Position numbers and translations under genes: made by a program. A model generated the notes under the pieces. The model ran no database searches, was not told the DNA's origin, and saw only the letters and a program-made list of their open reading frames with translations. A stretch of 64,000 nucleotides of DNA from Amycolatopsis sp. WQ 127309 (GTDB lineage Bacteria; Actinomycetota; Actinomycetes; Mycobacteriales; Pseudonocardiaceae), in contig NZ_CP095481.1 in assembly GCF_023023025.1 (NCBI RefSeq), positions 2,604,001 through 2,668,000 of the forward strand. Direction: 5' to 3'. This document shows, piece by piece, positions 34,243 to 45,321 of this stretch. How positions within the stretch are numbered: position 1 is the stretch's first letter; each line of letters starts with the position of its first letter.

Positions 34243-34755
34243 TCAGCGCAGGTAGTCGCCGTCACCGAAGTAGTCGTCGTCCACGCCGTCGTTCGCCGGC
34301 GGGCGAACCGCGGGTGGAGCCGGCTTCGGTGGTTCTTCTTCGGCGATGAAGCGGGAACCGTCGTCGGCGCGAGCGCCGTAACCGCCGCCACCTTCGACGA
34401 AGCCGTCGGGCTCGGGTTCGGGGTACTCGCGGTGCAACTGGCCGACCAGTTCGGTCATCGTGTCGGTGCCCGCGATCGAGGGCACGCCGGACTCGACCGC
34501 GGCGGCGAGCCTGCTCTGCGCCACCTGGACGGTCCGGAGGATCTCCCCGGCCAGATCGGGCTTGTCGCGGACCGCGTGGCCGATCTCGAGGCCGACGAGG
34601 TTGCCGAGGTGGTTGACCTCGACGGCGATCTGGCCGTCTCTGCTGCGCTCGGCGACGGAGACCGTCGCCATCTCGGCGCGCATCCGGTCGGCCTGCTGCT
34701 GCGCCTGCGCCATCTTGGCCTCGAAGGCCGCGAAGAGCTGCTCAGGGTTCGTCAC
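34243..34755 (-). CDS. YbaB/EbfC-like DNA-binding family protein (ESX-linked)
   Basis: 170 residues from GTG 34755, 7 nt after GGGGAGG. The YbaB core is recognised by the central pattern SRDGQIAVEVNHLGNLVGLEIG and the flanking helices (FAAFEAKMAQAQQQADRMRAEM). An extended Gly/acidic C-terminal tail ends in DDDYFGDGDYLR. EbfC proteins are nucleoid-associated, but versions beside EspC/WXG genes are likely specialised ESX accessory proteins. It is divergent from cassette B across 200 bp that must contain both promoters. Confidence 0.7.
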   Translation of the reverse strand: MTNPEQLFAAFEAKMAQAQQQADRMRAEMATVSVAERSRDGQIAVEVNHLGNLVGLEIGHAVRDKPDLAGEILRTVQVAQSRLAAAVESGVPSIAGTDTMTELVGQLHREYPEPEPDGFVEGGGGYGARADDGSRFIAEEEPPKPAPPAVRPPANDGVDDDYFGDGDYLR

Positions 34756-34955
34756 GCGAACCTCCCCGTTCACGTCAGTAACCGTACGGCGACCGAGTGT
34801 GGCATACGGCACCGACAGTCGCGGGCGGTTCCGCTTTTTGTGACGAACGCCCCGTGGCCACCCCTGACCAGGTCGATTCCTCCCACCAGCTGTAACCGGT
34901 GCGCTATCGTGCGTAACGCAAGAGGGGAGATCGAACGCGAGGGGAGCGCAGTTCG

Positions 34956-36347
34956 GTGGGGTTGTTCGGCGACATGCTCGACGCTGCCAAGCACGTCGGG
35001 TCGGAGATCGCGCACACCGTCGAGTCGGGGGCCGATGGCCTCGGCAAGGTCCTGAACGGGGCCGGCATCGGCATGCTCGCGGGCGGGCTGCCCGGGGCGA
35101 TCGCGGGCGGCTACATCGCTTCACAGACCGGTACCGGCGCGGACAACCCGCAGGCCGCCGGGTTGTCACCCGGGCAGCTGGTGCGGGCCGTGCTGACAGG
35201 CCCCGGCACCGAGTCGCTGCAGAGCGTGCACCGGGCCGGCGTGGACCAGTCGAAGTACCAGCTGCAGCTGGAGCAGGGGACGCGCGAGCTGACGTCCGGC
35301 CTCGAATCCGCGTGGACCGGCGGCGCCGCGGACGCGGCACGGGAGCGGCTCCAGCCGCTGACGGCGTCGGCGACCTCGGCGTCGGCGACGCTGGACCGCA
35401 ACTCGACGCTGTCCCAGACGCAGATCGACCAGTTCCACCAGCTGAAGAACTCGCTGCACCCGGACGTCACCGACCAGCCGCCGACGCGCAGCGCCTGGGA
35501 CGTCGCGACGCCGTGGGACACCGACACCGAAGACAAGATCAACCAGTACAACCGGAAGGCGCAGGAGAACGTCGAGCGGTACACCTCGTACTCGCAGCAG
35601 TCGAGCACGAACACCGCGGGCCGGACGATCGACTACGGCCAGCTGCGCGAGTACACCGGCGGCGAATTCGAGGTCAAGGACCCGAAGGACCCGGTCGAGC
35701 CGCCCGCCAAGCGCCCCCGCGTCGGCGGTGGCGACGACGACCACCGGCCGATCGGCGCGCAGGTGCAGCCGCCACCGGCGGTCCACCCGCCGGGCGTGCA
35801 GCCACCGCCGCCTCCTGGTCAAGTCACGCCGCCACCTCCGGGCCAGGTCGTGCCGCCGGGTTCGCACACGCAGGTCCCGGGCGTGGATGACAGCGTCCGG
35901 GCGCAGGGTTACGTCCCGCCGTCGACGCAGTTCCCGCCGGGCTACCAGCCTTCTTCGCCCTCTTCACCCGGCAGCGGCTTCGGCCCGGGCTTCGGCCCCG
36001 GTGGTGGCGGTTTCGGGCCCGGCGGTGGTTTCGGCCCAGGCGGCAGCGGCGGGTTCGGCGCGGGCTCGTCGCCGGGAACGGGCAGCGCCACCGGAGCCCG
36101 TGCTCCCGGCGCGTCCACCGGCGCGGGGCTTCCCGGCGAAGGACGTCCGGGCGCACCCGGCGGGATCCGCGGCGGCGCGGCGGGCAAGCCGGGCTCGCCG
36201 GGGATGGGCGGCATGGGCCAGGGAGCCAAGGGCGGCAAGACCGAGGACGAAGAGCACCAGCGGGCGTCGTACCTGGTGGAAGCCGACCCGGAGAGCATCT
36301 TCGGGGCGTCCGACGAGAGGACCGTGCCCCCGGTGATCGGGCTGTGA
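34956..36347 (+). CDS. PPE/WXG-like Gly/Pro-rich ESX substrate, cassette B
   Basis: 463 residues, GTG start after GAGGGGAG. A short hydrophobic segment (GIGMLAGGLPGAIAGGYIA) near residue 40 precedes helices with a WxG turn (ESAWTGGAADAARERL near residue 118). A Pro-rich stretch (PPPPGQVTPPPPGQV) and a Gly/Phe-rich region come next, then a C-terminal tail matching YLxxxDPxxIFGxxxxxxxPPVIG. The same tail ends the cassette A protein, although the middle differs. The stop overlaps the EspG gene by 4 bp. It is probably secreted or surface-exposed through ESX with EspG help. Confidence 0.75.
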   Translation: MGLFGDMLDAAKHVGSEIAHTVESGADGLGKVLNGAGIGMLAGGLPGAIAGGYIASQTGTGADNPQAAGLSPGQLVRAVLTGPGTESLQSVHRAGVDQSKYQLQLEQGTRELTSGLESAWTGGAADAARERLQPLTASATSASATLDRNSTLSQTQIDQFHQLKNSLHPDVTDQPPTRSAWDVATPWDTDTEDKINQYNRKAQENVERYTSYSQQSSTNTAGRTIDYGQLREYTGGEFEVKDPKDPVEPPAKRPRVGGGDDDHRPIGAQVQPPPAVHPPGVQPPPPPGQVTPPPPGQVVPPGSHTQVPGVDDSVRAQGYVPPSTQFPPGYQPSSPSSPGSGFGPGFGPGGGGFGPGGGFGPGGSGGFGAGSSPGTGSATGARAPGASTGAGLPGEGRPGAPGGIRGGAAGKPGSPGMGGMGQGAKGGKTEDEEHQRASYLVEADPESIFGASDERTVPPVIGL

Positions 36348-37090
36348 CGGTGCTTTACCTGCCCAAGTCCGCGCTGCTGACGGCCTGGGAGTGGGAGCGG
36401 CACGGCCCACCCCCGGCGGTCCTCGGCCCGGACAACCTCTGGCTCGGCGACGAGACCCGCAAGCGGCTGGACGAGAAGGTGCTCGACGTCCTCGCGTCGC
36501 TTCGCCTCGCCACCGGCGGCACGCTGACGCGCGAGTTCCGCGACGTCCTGCGCGTCCTGGCGCGCGGACCGCGGCAGTTCACGGCGTGGCTGGGCGACAT
36601 CGAGGCGGACGAGTCGGGCACGGCCCTGATCTCGGCCGACGGCCCACGCGCGTTCCGGCTGATCCGGAAGGCCGACACCATCCGCATCGACGCCGTGGAG
36701 CCGTCACGGATCGCCGAGTCGCTGGTGGACGTGCTGCCGCCGGTCCCACCCGCCCGGATCGAGCGGGTGGCGATCCCGGAGTCGCGGTTCTCGGGCCACG
36801 AAGAGTCGTACGACCTGGCCGACCCGACGTCCGACGCCACCCGCGACCCCCTGCCGTGGGCCCGCCGGCTGATGGCGGCGAAGCGAACGGGGATGCACCA
36901 GTGCTACGCGGTCAACGACGGTGCCCGCAGCGCCCCGATCACCGCGGTGGACGCGGCGGGAGTCGGGCGAGTGCTGACGTACGCGTTCCCGGCGCGCGAA
37001 CGGATGGTCAGCATCCAGCCGGGCACCCGAGCGGCAATGGTCGACGTGCTGTACGCGACGCTCAACGGACTGGGAGGAGGAGCGCGATGA
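36344..37090 (+). CDS. ESX secretion-associated EspG-like chaperone, cassette B
   Basis: 248 residues; GTG overlapping the previous stop. Alpha/beta sequence with EspG-like features: a first helix/strand block, the LGDIEADESGTALIS strand pair, and a C-terminal CYAVNDGARSAPITAVDAAGVGRVL block. It is diverged in sequence from the cassette A EspG but in the same neighbourhood type. It is presumed to bind the PPE-like protein encoded immediately upstream and to keep it export-competent. Confidence 0.75.
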   Translation: MTVLYLPKSALLTAWEWERHGPPPAVLGPDNLWLGDETRKRLDEKVLDVLASLRLATGGTLTREFRDVLRVLARGPRQFTAWLGDIEADESGTALISADGPRAFRLIRKADTIRIDAVEPSRIAESLVDVLPPVPPARIERVAIPESRFSGHEESYDLADPTSDATRDPLPWARRLMAAKRTGMHQCYAVNDGARSAPITAVDAAGVGRVLTYAFPARERMVSIQPGTRAAMVDVLYATLNGLGGGAR

Positions 37091-37497
37091 CGGCGCCAGG
37101 AGGAGCGATCTTCAGCGGCATCGGCTTCTGGGCGACGGACACGCCCAGCGGAGCGTCGCGGCCGGCCGGTGGACAGGGGTTCGCGATGAGCAGCTCGGAG
37201 ATGCGGGCAATGCTCAAGAAGGCCGAAGACCTACGACAAACGATCGGCACCCAGTACCGCACCGCGTCGTACCTTTCGCGGGCCGATCCTCCGGCGGATG
37301 AGCCGGCCAGCAACGCCGCGGTGAACGGGCAGAACGGCGTCAACGAAACCGGCCGCTACTACGAGGGCCACCTTCGTTATCAGTTCGGCTACCTGACCGA
37401 GTTGATCGGCCGGCTTCGCAAAGCACTAGGAATCACTGAAGCCGTCGACCAGCAGGCAGCTGCCGACACCTCCACGAAACGCGGGATAGCCGAATGA
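37087..37497 (+). CDS. Small helical ESX-associated protein, cassette B
   Basis: 136 residues, ATGA overlap at both ends, so it is translationally coupled to EspG and to the lipoprotein. After a Gly-rich N-terminus, helices such as SSEMRAMLKKAEDLRQTIGTQ and GHLRYQFGYLTELIGRLRKAL give a hairpin similar to PE/WXG100 proteins. There is no signal peptide or membrane segment. The position corresponds to the small protein of cassette A (10045-10398), although direct similarity is weak. Confidence 0.65.
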   Translation: MTAPGGAIFSGIGFWATDTPSGASRPAGGQGFAMSSSEMRAMLKKAEDLRQTIGTQYRTASYLSRADPPADEPASNAAVNGQNGVNETGRYYEGHLRYQFGYLTELIGRLRKALGITEAVDQQAAADTSTKRGIAE

Positions 37498-38111
37498 ACA
37501 GGCAGAGCATCGTCACCCTGACCGTTGCCGCCACGTGCGCCGCCCTGCTGAGCGGCTGCAACGGCGAACACGGCACAGCAACACCCGCGCCCACAAGCTC
37601 CGCAACCACCCCCGGGTCCGACGTACCCGACAGCGGAGCCCCCGCGGTCGCCAACCCCCTTCCCGACCAGGTGCTGGCCGGCAGCCCGTGCGACACCGCC
37701 CTCACGGCCGCGCAGGTGAGTGACTTCCTCGGCGACACCGGCCCCGGAAAGACCGAGGACGCCGAGCTCGGCCCCCTGTGCCAGTGGGACAGCACGTCCG
37801 GAAGTGGCGCGGGGCTGACGGTCGGCTACGACACCAAGTCGGACCAGGGCCTGAGCCTCGCCTACAAGAACACCAAACCGAAATCCTCGCTCTGGAAAGA
37901 GCTGAGCCCGGTCCAGGAGTACCCGGCGATCGCCTACGGGGACACGTCCGACAAGCGGCTTTGCAACGTCGTCGTCGGCGTGACGGACAAGCTGACCTAC
38001 GGCGTCACGCTGATCCTCGGAGACCGAGCCGCCGCTGACGGCAAGGACGCTTGCGAGATCAGCCGCAGTGTCGCGGACCTGGTGCTGACCAACCTCAAGG
38101 CGAGGGCCTGA
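37494..38111 (+). CDS. DUF3558-type lipoprotein, cassette B
   Basis: 205 residues. The signal peptide ends in lipobox LLSGC, followed by a Thr/Pro/Ser/Ala linker and a globular domain with Cys in GSPCDTAL, GPLCQWDS, RLCNVVVG and KDACEISR, the same spacing style as the cassette A paralog. It is exported and lipid-anchored; the function is unknown. It is the last gene of cassette B and its product may act outside the membrane with the secreted PPE-like protein. Confidence 0.8.
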   Translation: MNRQSIVTLTVAATCAALLSGCNGEHGTATPAPTSSATTPGSDVPDSGAPAVANPLPDQVLAGSPCDTALTAAQVSDFLGDTGPGKTEDAELGPLCQWDSTSGSGAGLTVGYDTKSDQGLSLAYKNTKPKSSLWKELSPVQEYPAIAYGDTSDKRLCNVVVGVTDKLTYGVTLILGDRAAADGKDACEISRSVADLVLTNLKARA

Positions 38112-38171
38112 GCTGCACCTTTCCGTAACCTTCGCCGCCGCGTTGGTTCGGGACTTGTTGTCGTAAGCGCC

Positions 38172-38183
38172 TAGACTGTTCGG
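38172..38183 (+). promoter_or_regulatory. Leaderless-type -10 element of tetR
   Basis: TAGACT (38172-38177) is followed by 6 nt and the ATG at 38184. TANNNT 6-7 nt before the start codon is the normal layout of leaderless mRNA in actinobacteria. No Shine-Dalgarno is present. Confidence 0.6.
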
Positions 38184-38921
38184 ATGAGCCACCCCACGCG
38201 GAGGGGTCGCGCGCGTGCGGCTACCGAACTGGACATCCGGCGGACCGCCCGGAGGCTCCTGGTCGAGCAGGGGCCCGAGGCGGTCACTCTGCGCGCGATC
38301 GCGCGGGAGCTGGGGATCACCGCGCCCGCCTTGTACCGGTACTACGAATCGCGCGACGACCTGGTCGAGAACCTGCGGCTCGACGTCTGCGCGGACCTGG
38401 CCGACGAGCTGGCCGAGGACATCGCGGAGATCCCCGACGACGGGATGCTGCAGCTGTTCGCCATCTGCAAGGGTTTCCGGCGGTGGGCACTCACCCACAC
38501 GAAGGAATTCACGCTCGTCTTCGCGTCGCCGACCGGTGGGGTCGGGTCCGCGGCCGGGAGTGCGCTGAGCCGGGTCGACGAGCCGTTCGGGCGGATCTTC
38601 CTGGCCGCCGCCGGGCGGGTGCTCGCGATGCACGACCTGGTCACGCCGCCCAGCAGCGGGGTGCCGGACGAGCTGCGCGACGACCTCATGACCTTCCAGC
38701 AGTCGCTGGTAGACGTGCTCTCCGAGTCCGGGCAGAACATCCCGGCGGAGCGACTCGACCTCGGCGTGACGTACCTGATGATCCAGTTCTGGGCCCGGCT
38801 CTACGGGCACGTCACGCTCGAGGTCTTCGGCAACTACCCGATCCCGATGTCCAAGCCGGACGTCCTGTTCGAGTCCATGCTGATCGACCTCGCGAAGGAA
38901 ATCGGGCTCGACCGCAGCTAG
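38184..38921 (+). CDS. TetR family regulator with WHG-type C-terminal domain
   Basis: 245 residues. The N-terminal HTH (VTLRAIARELGITAPALYRYYESRDDLVENL) is a textbook TetR motif. The C-terminal ligand domain has the RRWALTHTKEFTLVFASP block seen in WHG-domain members. It is convergent with, and overlaps by 4 bp, an SDR reductase, which is its most likely neighbour target. The ligand is unknown. The gene is probably transcribed without a leader. Confidence 0.88.
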   Translation: MSHPTRRGRARAATELDIRRTARRLLVEQGPEAVTLRAIARELGITAPALYRYYESRDDLVENLRLDVCADLADELAEDIAEIPDDGMLQLFAICKGFRRWALTHTKEFTLVFASPTGGVGSAAGSALSRVDEPFGRIFLAAAGRVLAMHDLVTPPSSGVPDELRDDLMTFQQSLVDVLSESGQNIPAERLDLGVTYLMIQFWARLYGHVTLEVFGNYPIPMSKPDVLFESMLIDLAKEIGLDRS

Positions 38922-39655
38922 GCCGCGTGGCCGCCGTCGACCGAGAGGGTCGACGCCGTGACGTACCCGTTGGCCGGGGCCGCGAAGTAGGCCACCGCCG
39001 ACGCCACCTCGGCCGCCGTTCCGTACCGGTCGAACGCCGTCAGGGCGCGCTGGTCGGCCGCGTACGGGCCGTCTGCCGGGTTCATATCCGTGTCCGTCGG
39101 GCCCGGGTGGACCAGGTTGACCGTGATGCCGCGCGGGCCGAGTTCGCGGGCCAGGGCCTTGGTCAGGCCGGTCATCGCCGCCTTGCTCGTCGCGTACAGG
39201 ACCATGCCCGGGCCGGGTACGCGGTCGGTCACGCAGCTGCCGATCGTGATCACGCGGCCGCCTTCGCCCAGGTGGGCGGCCGCGGCCTTGGTCACCGCGA
39301 GCACGCCGCGGACGTTCACCGCCAGCACGCGGTCGACGTCCTCGATCGCGGTGTCCGACAGCGGCCCGACGAAGCCGACGCCGGCGTTGTTCACCAGGAC
39401 GTCGAGGCGGCCGAACTCCACGACCGTGGTTTCCACGGCCGCCGACACCGCGGCGGCGTCCGCCGAGTCCGCCTGGATCGCCAGGGCCCGCCGGCCGAAG
39501 GCCTTGATCTTGTCGACGACGTCAGCCGCCTGCCCGGCGTTGTGCTGGTAGGTCAGGGCGACGTCGGCGCCGTCCTCGGCGAGCCGCAGTGCCGTGGCCG
39601 CACCGATGCCGCGGCTGCCGCCCGTCACCAGGGCCACCTTGCCGTCGAGGGTCAT
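38918..39655 (-). CDS. SDR family oxidoreductase (3-oxoacyl-ACP reductase-like)
   Basis: 245 residues. Classical SDR motifs are present: cofactor loop TGGSRGIGAA, NNAG (VLVNNAGVGF), catalytic Ser in TIGSCVTD, YxxxK as YATSKAAMTG, and PGPTDTDMNP. It reduces or oxidises a carbonyl or alcohol with NAD(P)H. FabG-like proteins of this type often act in secondary metabolism or detoxification, not in fatty acid synthesis. A good AAGGAG precedes the ATG. An inverted repeat 20 bp upstream may be the TetR operator. Confidence 0.9.
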   Translation of the reverse strand: MTLDGKVALVTGGSRGIGAATALRLAEDGADVALTYQHNAGQAADVVDKIKAFGRRALAIQADSADAAAVSAAVETTVVEFGRLDVLVNNAGVGFVGPLSDTAIEDVDRVLAVNVRGVLAVTKAAAAHLGEGGRVITIGSCVTDRVPGPGMVLYATSKAAMTGLTKALARELGPRGITVNLVHPGPTDTDMNPADGPYAADQRALTAFDRYGTAAEVASAVAYFAAPANGYVTASTLSVDGGHAA

Positions 39656-39674
39656 GCCGGGTTCTCCTTCGATC

Positions 39675-39696
39675 GAGCGGATTTCCTTGACCGCTC
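39675..39696. promoter_or_regulatory. Inverted repeat upstream of SDR gene
   Basis: GAGCGG (39675-39680) and CCGCTC (39691-39696) with a 10-nt spacer, in an AT-richer stretch with TTGACCGCTCAA. It is a candidate operator for the TetR regulator encoded at the other end of the SDR gene. Confidence 0.4.
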
Positions 39697-40070
39697 AATC
39701 AAATCGAGAACGCCACGCGAGCACTGGCACCTTTCCGCCGTCGCGCTGCGGAACCAAGACACCCCCCACCGCTCCCAGGGGGGCGTCCCCAGGTCCAGTC
39801 TATCGGCGGGGTGCGACGGAGGGCCGGAAAAGTGGCTGCGCGGCAACGGTTGTCCACATTCGGCGGTGGGTGTGGACAACCTGGCCGGAGGACCGATGGC
39901 GGCCGGTCGGCGACGGCGGACAACCGGGTCGAAGACCGGTGGCGACCACTCAGCCGCGTGCTGGACGACCGCAGTTGGGAGCCCAGGCGGCCCGCCCGGC
40001 AGAGAGTGGACAACTGCAGCTGGGCCCGGACGAGGCCACCCCCAACGGACAGTGGCCGGGCTCGGGGCTG
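39697..40070. other. Gene-free gap with three DnaA boxes
   Basis: No credible gene is seen. TTGTCCACA (39850-39858), its inverse TGTGGACAA (39871-39879) and AGTGGACAA (40005-40013) match the DnaA consensus. The remainder is ordinary GC-rich sequence. Confidence 0.5.
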
Positions 40071-40106
40071 GCTGGTGGCCACCCAGCGAACCGGGTGGCC
40101 ACCAGC
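40071..40106 (-). terminator. leuS terminator
   Basis: GCTGGTGGCCACCC (40071-40084) and GGGTGGCCACCAGC (40093-40106) form a perfect 14-bp stem with an 8-nt loop, 5 nt past the leuS stop. Confidence 0.88.
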
Positions 40107-40111
40107 GCGGC

Positions 40112-42952
<2,841 letters not shown>

Positions 42953-42992
42953 CGCCGTCTTCCTTCGTCGCGAGGTACTCCAGAAACAACTC

Positions 42993-43022
42993 GACCCCTC
43001 AGCCTCGAGGGCATGAGGGGTC
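42993..43022 (-). terminator. Attenuator-type hairpin in leuS leader
   Basis: GACCCCTCA (42993-43001) pairs with TGAGGGGTC (43014-43022), and the loop contains a further GCC/GGC pair. On the transcribed strand it is followed by GAGTTGTTTC. It sits between the leader peptide and leuS. Confidence 0.65.
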
Positions 43023-43043
43023 GCCGCGCCGGCCGGGGACCGG

Positions 43044-43082
43044 TCAGCGCGGCAGGCTAAGGAGCAGCCGAGCCGTGTTCAT
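43044..43082 (-). CDS. Leucine-rich leader peptide of leuS
   Basis: The reading [12 protein letters not shown] is 12 residues with four Leu, three of them consecutive (CTG CTC CTT), too short for usual gene calling. It ends 91 nt before leuS on the same strand and just before the attenuator-type hairpin. Known actinobacterial leader peptides for leucine genes begin similarly with MNTxx and carry a Leu run. Ribosome stalling at the Leu codons when charged tRNA-Leu is scarce would favour an antiterminator and raise leuS expression. The ribosome-binding site is weak. Confidence 0.65.
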   Translation of the reverse strand: MNTARLLLSLPR

Positions 43083-43103
43083 ACGTTCATCGTAACTTGC
43101 TGG

Positions 43104-44264
43104 TCAAAGCCGTTCGGAGGGGACCGCCAGTGCGACGAACTGCGTGACCTGGGTGGGCGAGAAGTTGTTGTCGCTGACGATCACCAGGCTGCGCTCGCCG
43201 TTCGGCAGCTTCGGGCCCCAGGTCATGCCCTCCAGGTTGTCCACAGTGGACAATTCGAGGTCGGCCGCGTCGAAGAGCAGGCGCTTCTTGACCGGCGTGA
43301 CGTGCTTCGCCGCGCCCAGTGACGGCACGTTCAGGACGTTCGTCGCGCCCGTCGTGTCGATTTCGTAGACGCGCACCTTGTTGCCGACGCCGGTGACGAA
43401 CGAGCGCTCCATCATCAGGAACTTCGTCGGGTCGGCCTGGTCGACGGCCAGCATCGACGAGACGCCGGTCGTCGCGAACGCGCCGGCCGGGACCGGTGAC
43501 GCGAAGATCGGCTCCTGCGGGTAGGCGTACTGGGCGAGGACCGGGCCGTAGCGGCCCTGCAGCGTGATCCGGGAGACGCCGCCGGTCGTCAGCGTCGACT
43601 CCGGGCCGTCCTGCAGGAGCGGCCCCTCGACGTCGCTGGCCAGCAGCGCGCCGAAGCCGGTGAACGTGATGCCCTCGAGCACCAGGTTCTGCCGCGGGCC
43701 TGCCGTCGGCGTCATCTTCTCGTTCGCGGGGATCGGCAGGTCACGGACGTACTTGCCGTCGCGACGCGCCTCGCGGATCGACGGGTCGATCAACGTCGTC
43801 GCGGTGCGCTCACCCTCCTGCGACCAGTAGTAGTCGCCGGTCCACGGGTCGACGCGCAGCTCTTCGGGGTCGATCGTCTGCTCGTTCTGCGGCTTGGCGG
43901 GGTCATTCTGCGTGAGCGGCGGGTACGGCGTGCCGTCCGGCCGCAGCAGCGGCTTCGTGCCGGTGAAGGTGACGTCACCGACGCCCTTCGCCGTGATCGG
44001 GAAGGTCGCGGTGTAGAACCGGGCCGGGTTGATCGCCGACCGGTCGTCGCAGATCAGGGCGTAGCCGCCGGTGCGGGGGTCGTAGTCGATGCTGGACAGG
44101 CCGCCGACCGTCGTCCCCTGGTACTGCAGGGAGTTCGGGACGATCTTCTCGCCGAGCAACCGGATCGGGCGCTGGTGACTCTCGGTGGCATCGGCCGGCG
44201 CCGCGGCGGCCAATCCCCCGATCAGGGCAAGGGCCAACACGGTGGGCAGTACGCGGGGTGACAT
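43104..44264 (-). CDS. Secreted esterase-like activity of phytase family protein
   Basis: 386 residues from ATG 44264. The signal peptide ends APADA near residue 25. The mature domain begins with GGLSSIDYDPRTGGYALICDDRS and includes DPEELRVDPWTGDYYWSQEGE and LEGITFTG, the conserved blocks of the phytase-like (esterase-like) beta-propeller family. The DNLEGMTWGPKLPNGERSLVIVSDNNF block near the end is also typical. The family may hydrolyse phosphoesters outside the cell; activity is not established. A GTG four codons upstream is possible but gives no better signal peptide. Confidence 0.82.
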   Translation of the reverse strand: MSPRVLPTVLALALIGGLAAAAPADATESHQRPIRLLGEKIVPNSLQYQGTTVGGLSSIDYDPRTGGYALICDDRSAINPARFYTATFPITAKGVGDVTFTGTKPLLRPDGTPYPPLTQNDPAKPQNEQTIDPEELRVDPWTGDYYWSQEGERTATTLIDPSIREARRDGKYVRDLPIPANEKMTPTAGPRQNLVLEGITFTGFGALLASDVEGPLLQDGPESTLTTGGVSRITLQGRYGPVLAQYAYPQEPIFASPVPAGAFATTGVSSMLAVDQADPTKFLMMERSFVTGVGNKVRVYEIDTTGATNVLNVPSLGAAKHVTPVKKRLLFDAADLELSTVDNLEGMTWGPKLPNGERSLVIVSDNNFSPTQVTQFVALAVPSERL

Positions 44265-44329
44265 GGCCTGTAGCACAGTCGATCAGGGTATCCGGCAGGT
44301 TGCCAGAACGTCACGCTTATCCTTGACCC

Positions 44330-44743
44330 GTGTTCGCTATCGCGCTGGTTCCGATCCTGCTCGGTGTCGTCGTCGGCTGGGGCGGTGTCCTCGGCGTCCG
44401 CGAAAAACTGACGCGCGAAGGCGGCACCGGCGTGCGCACGCAGGCCGCGTTGCGCAGCGAAGACGCGTTCAAGCTCGCGAACCGCGTCGCCGGGTTGCCG
44501 ACGGCCGCCGGTGGCGCGATCTCGATCCTCTCCGGGCTGGCCGGGCTCGCGATGCCGTCGGCCGGTGGCCTGATCGCCGCCGCGCTCGGGGGCCTCGTGG
44601 CGATGTTCGTGCTGGTCGTGGGCGGTGGCGTACTCGGCAACCGGGCCGCGCTGACCGTCCCCGCGCCGGCCCCGGCGGCGCCCGCCGGCTGCAGCGGCTG
44701 CGCGTGCGGCGAGGGCGGCTGCGGCGTCTTCAAGAAGGCCTAG
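44330..44743 (+). CDS. SdpI-family-like small membrane protein with Cys-rich tail
   Basis: 137 residues with three to four hydrophobic segments. They include FAIALVPILLGVVVGWGGVLG at the start and GLIAAALGGLVAMFVLVVGGGVLG near residue 80, and TEDAFKLAN-like RSEDAFKLANRVAG lies between them, as in SdpI proteins. The unusual C-terminal tail GCSGCACGEGGCGVF holds four Cys and could bind metal or an iron-sulfur cluster. GTG 44330 lies 6 nt after TATCCT, so a leaderless mRNA is likely. It overlaps yqgE by 4 bp, convergent. Confidence 0.7.
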   Translation: MFAIALVPILLGVVVGWGGVLGVREKLTREGGTGVRTQAALRSEDAFKLANRVAGLPTAAGGAISILSGLAGLAMPSAGGLIAAALGGLVAMFVLVVGGGVLGNRAALTVPAPAPAAPAGCSGCACGEGGCGVFKKA

Positions 44744-45321
44744 TTCCGCTGAAGGTCACCCGGATGGGTGGCCAGCAGCGCGATCGGCACGCCCTGGCGG
44801 CGCAGCACCTGGCTCCACAGGTCGCCGCTCGGCGAGGCCAGGATGTCGCTCGGCAACGCGGGCACGATCACCCAGTCGTCCCGCTCGATCTCGCCGGCCA
44901 GCTGGCCCGAGTCCCAGCCCGCGTACCCGGCGAACACGCGCACGCCGCGCACCTTCGGCACCAGGACCTCGGGATCGGTGTCCAGGTCGACCAGCGCGAC
45001 CGGCCCGCGGACCGCGATCACGCCCGGCACGCTCGCCGCGGTCTCGCCGGTGCGCAGCGCGGCCAGGCACAACGCCGTCTTCTTCTCCACCGGCCCGCCG
45101 ACGAACACGGACTGCGGCTCGGCGACGTGGCCACCCCAGTTGGGCAGCACGTCGTGCACGGCGACGTCGCTCGGCCGGTTCAGGACGACGCCGAGCGTGC
45201 CCTCGTCGCGGTGATCGATGACGAACACCACGGTCCGCCGGAAATTGGGGTCGACCATGGTGGGGGCGGCGACCAGGAGCGTTCCCGGCTCAACCTCGGC
45301 GTCCGCTGGCACGCGACCCAT
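44740..45321 (-). CDS. YqgE/AlgH family protein
   Basis: 193 residues from ATG 45321 (GAGGTGA upstream); the longer upstream reading is not supported. Family blocks are GTLLVAAPTMVDPNFRRTVVFVIDH, GTLGVVLNRPS, FVGGPVE and VRVFAGYAGWDSGQLAGEIERDDW. The fold is a conserved alpha/beta barrel of unknown biochemical role, named after an alginate regulator in Pseudomonas. It is common as a stand-alone gene in actinobacteria. Confidence 0.92.
   Translation of the reverse strand: MGRVPADAEVEPGTLLVAAPTMVDPNFRRTVVFVIDHRDEGTLGVVLNRPSDVAVHDVLPNWGGHVAEPQSVFVGGPVEKKTALCLAALRTGETAASVPGVIAVRGPVALVDLDTDPEVLVPKVRGVRVFAGYAGWDSGQLAGEIERDDWVIVPALPSDILASPSGDLWSQVLRRQGVPIALLATHPGDLQRN

Noticed and set aside
42953..43103. 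T-box riboswitch before leuS
   Set aside because: The leader is short and shows no specifier loop or T-box sequence; the Leu-rich peptide explains it better.
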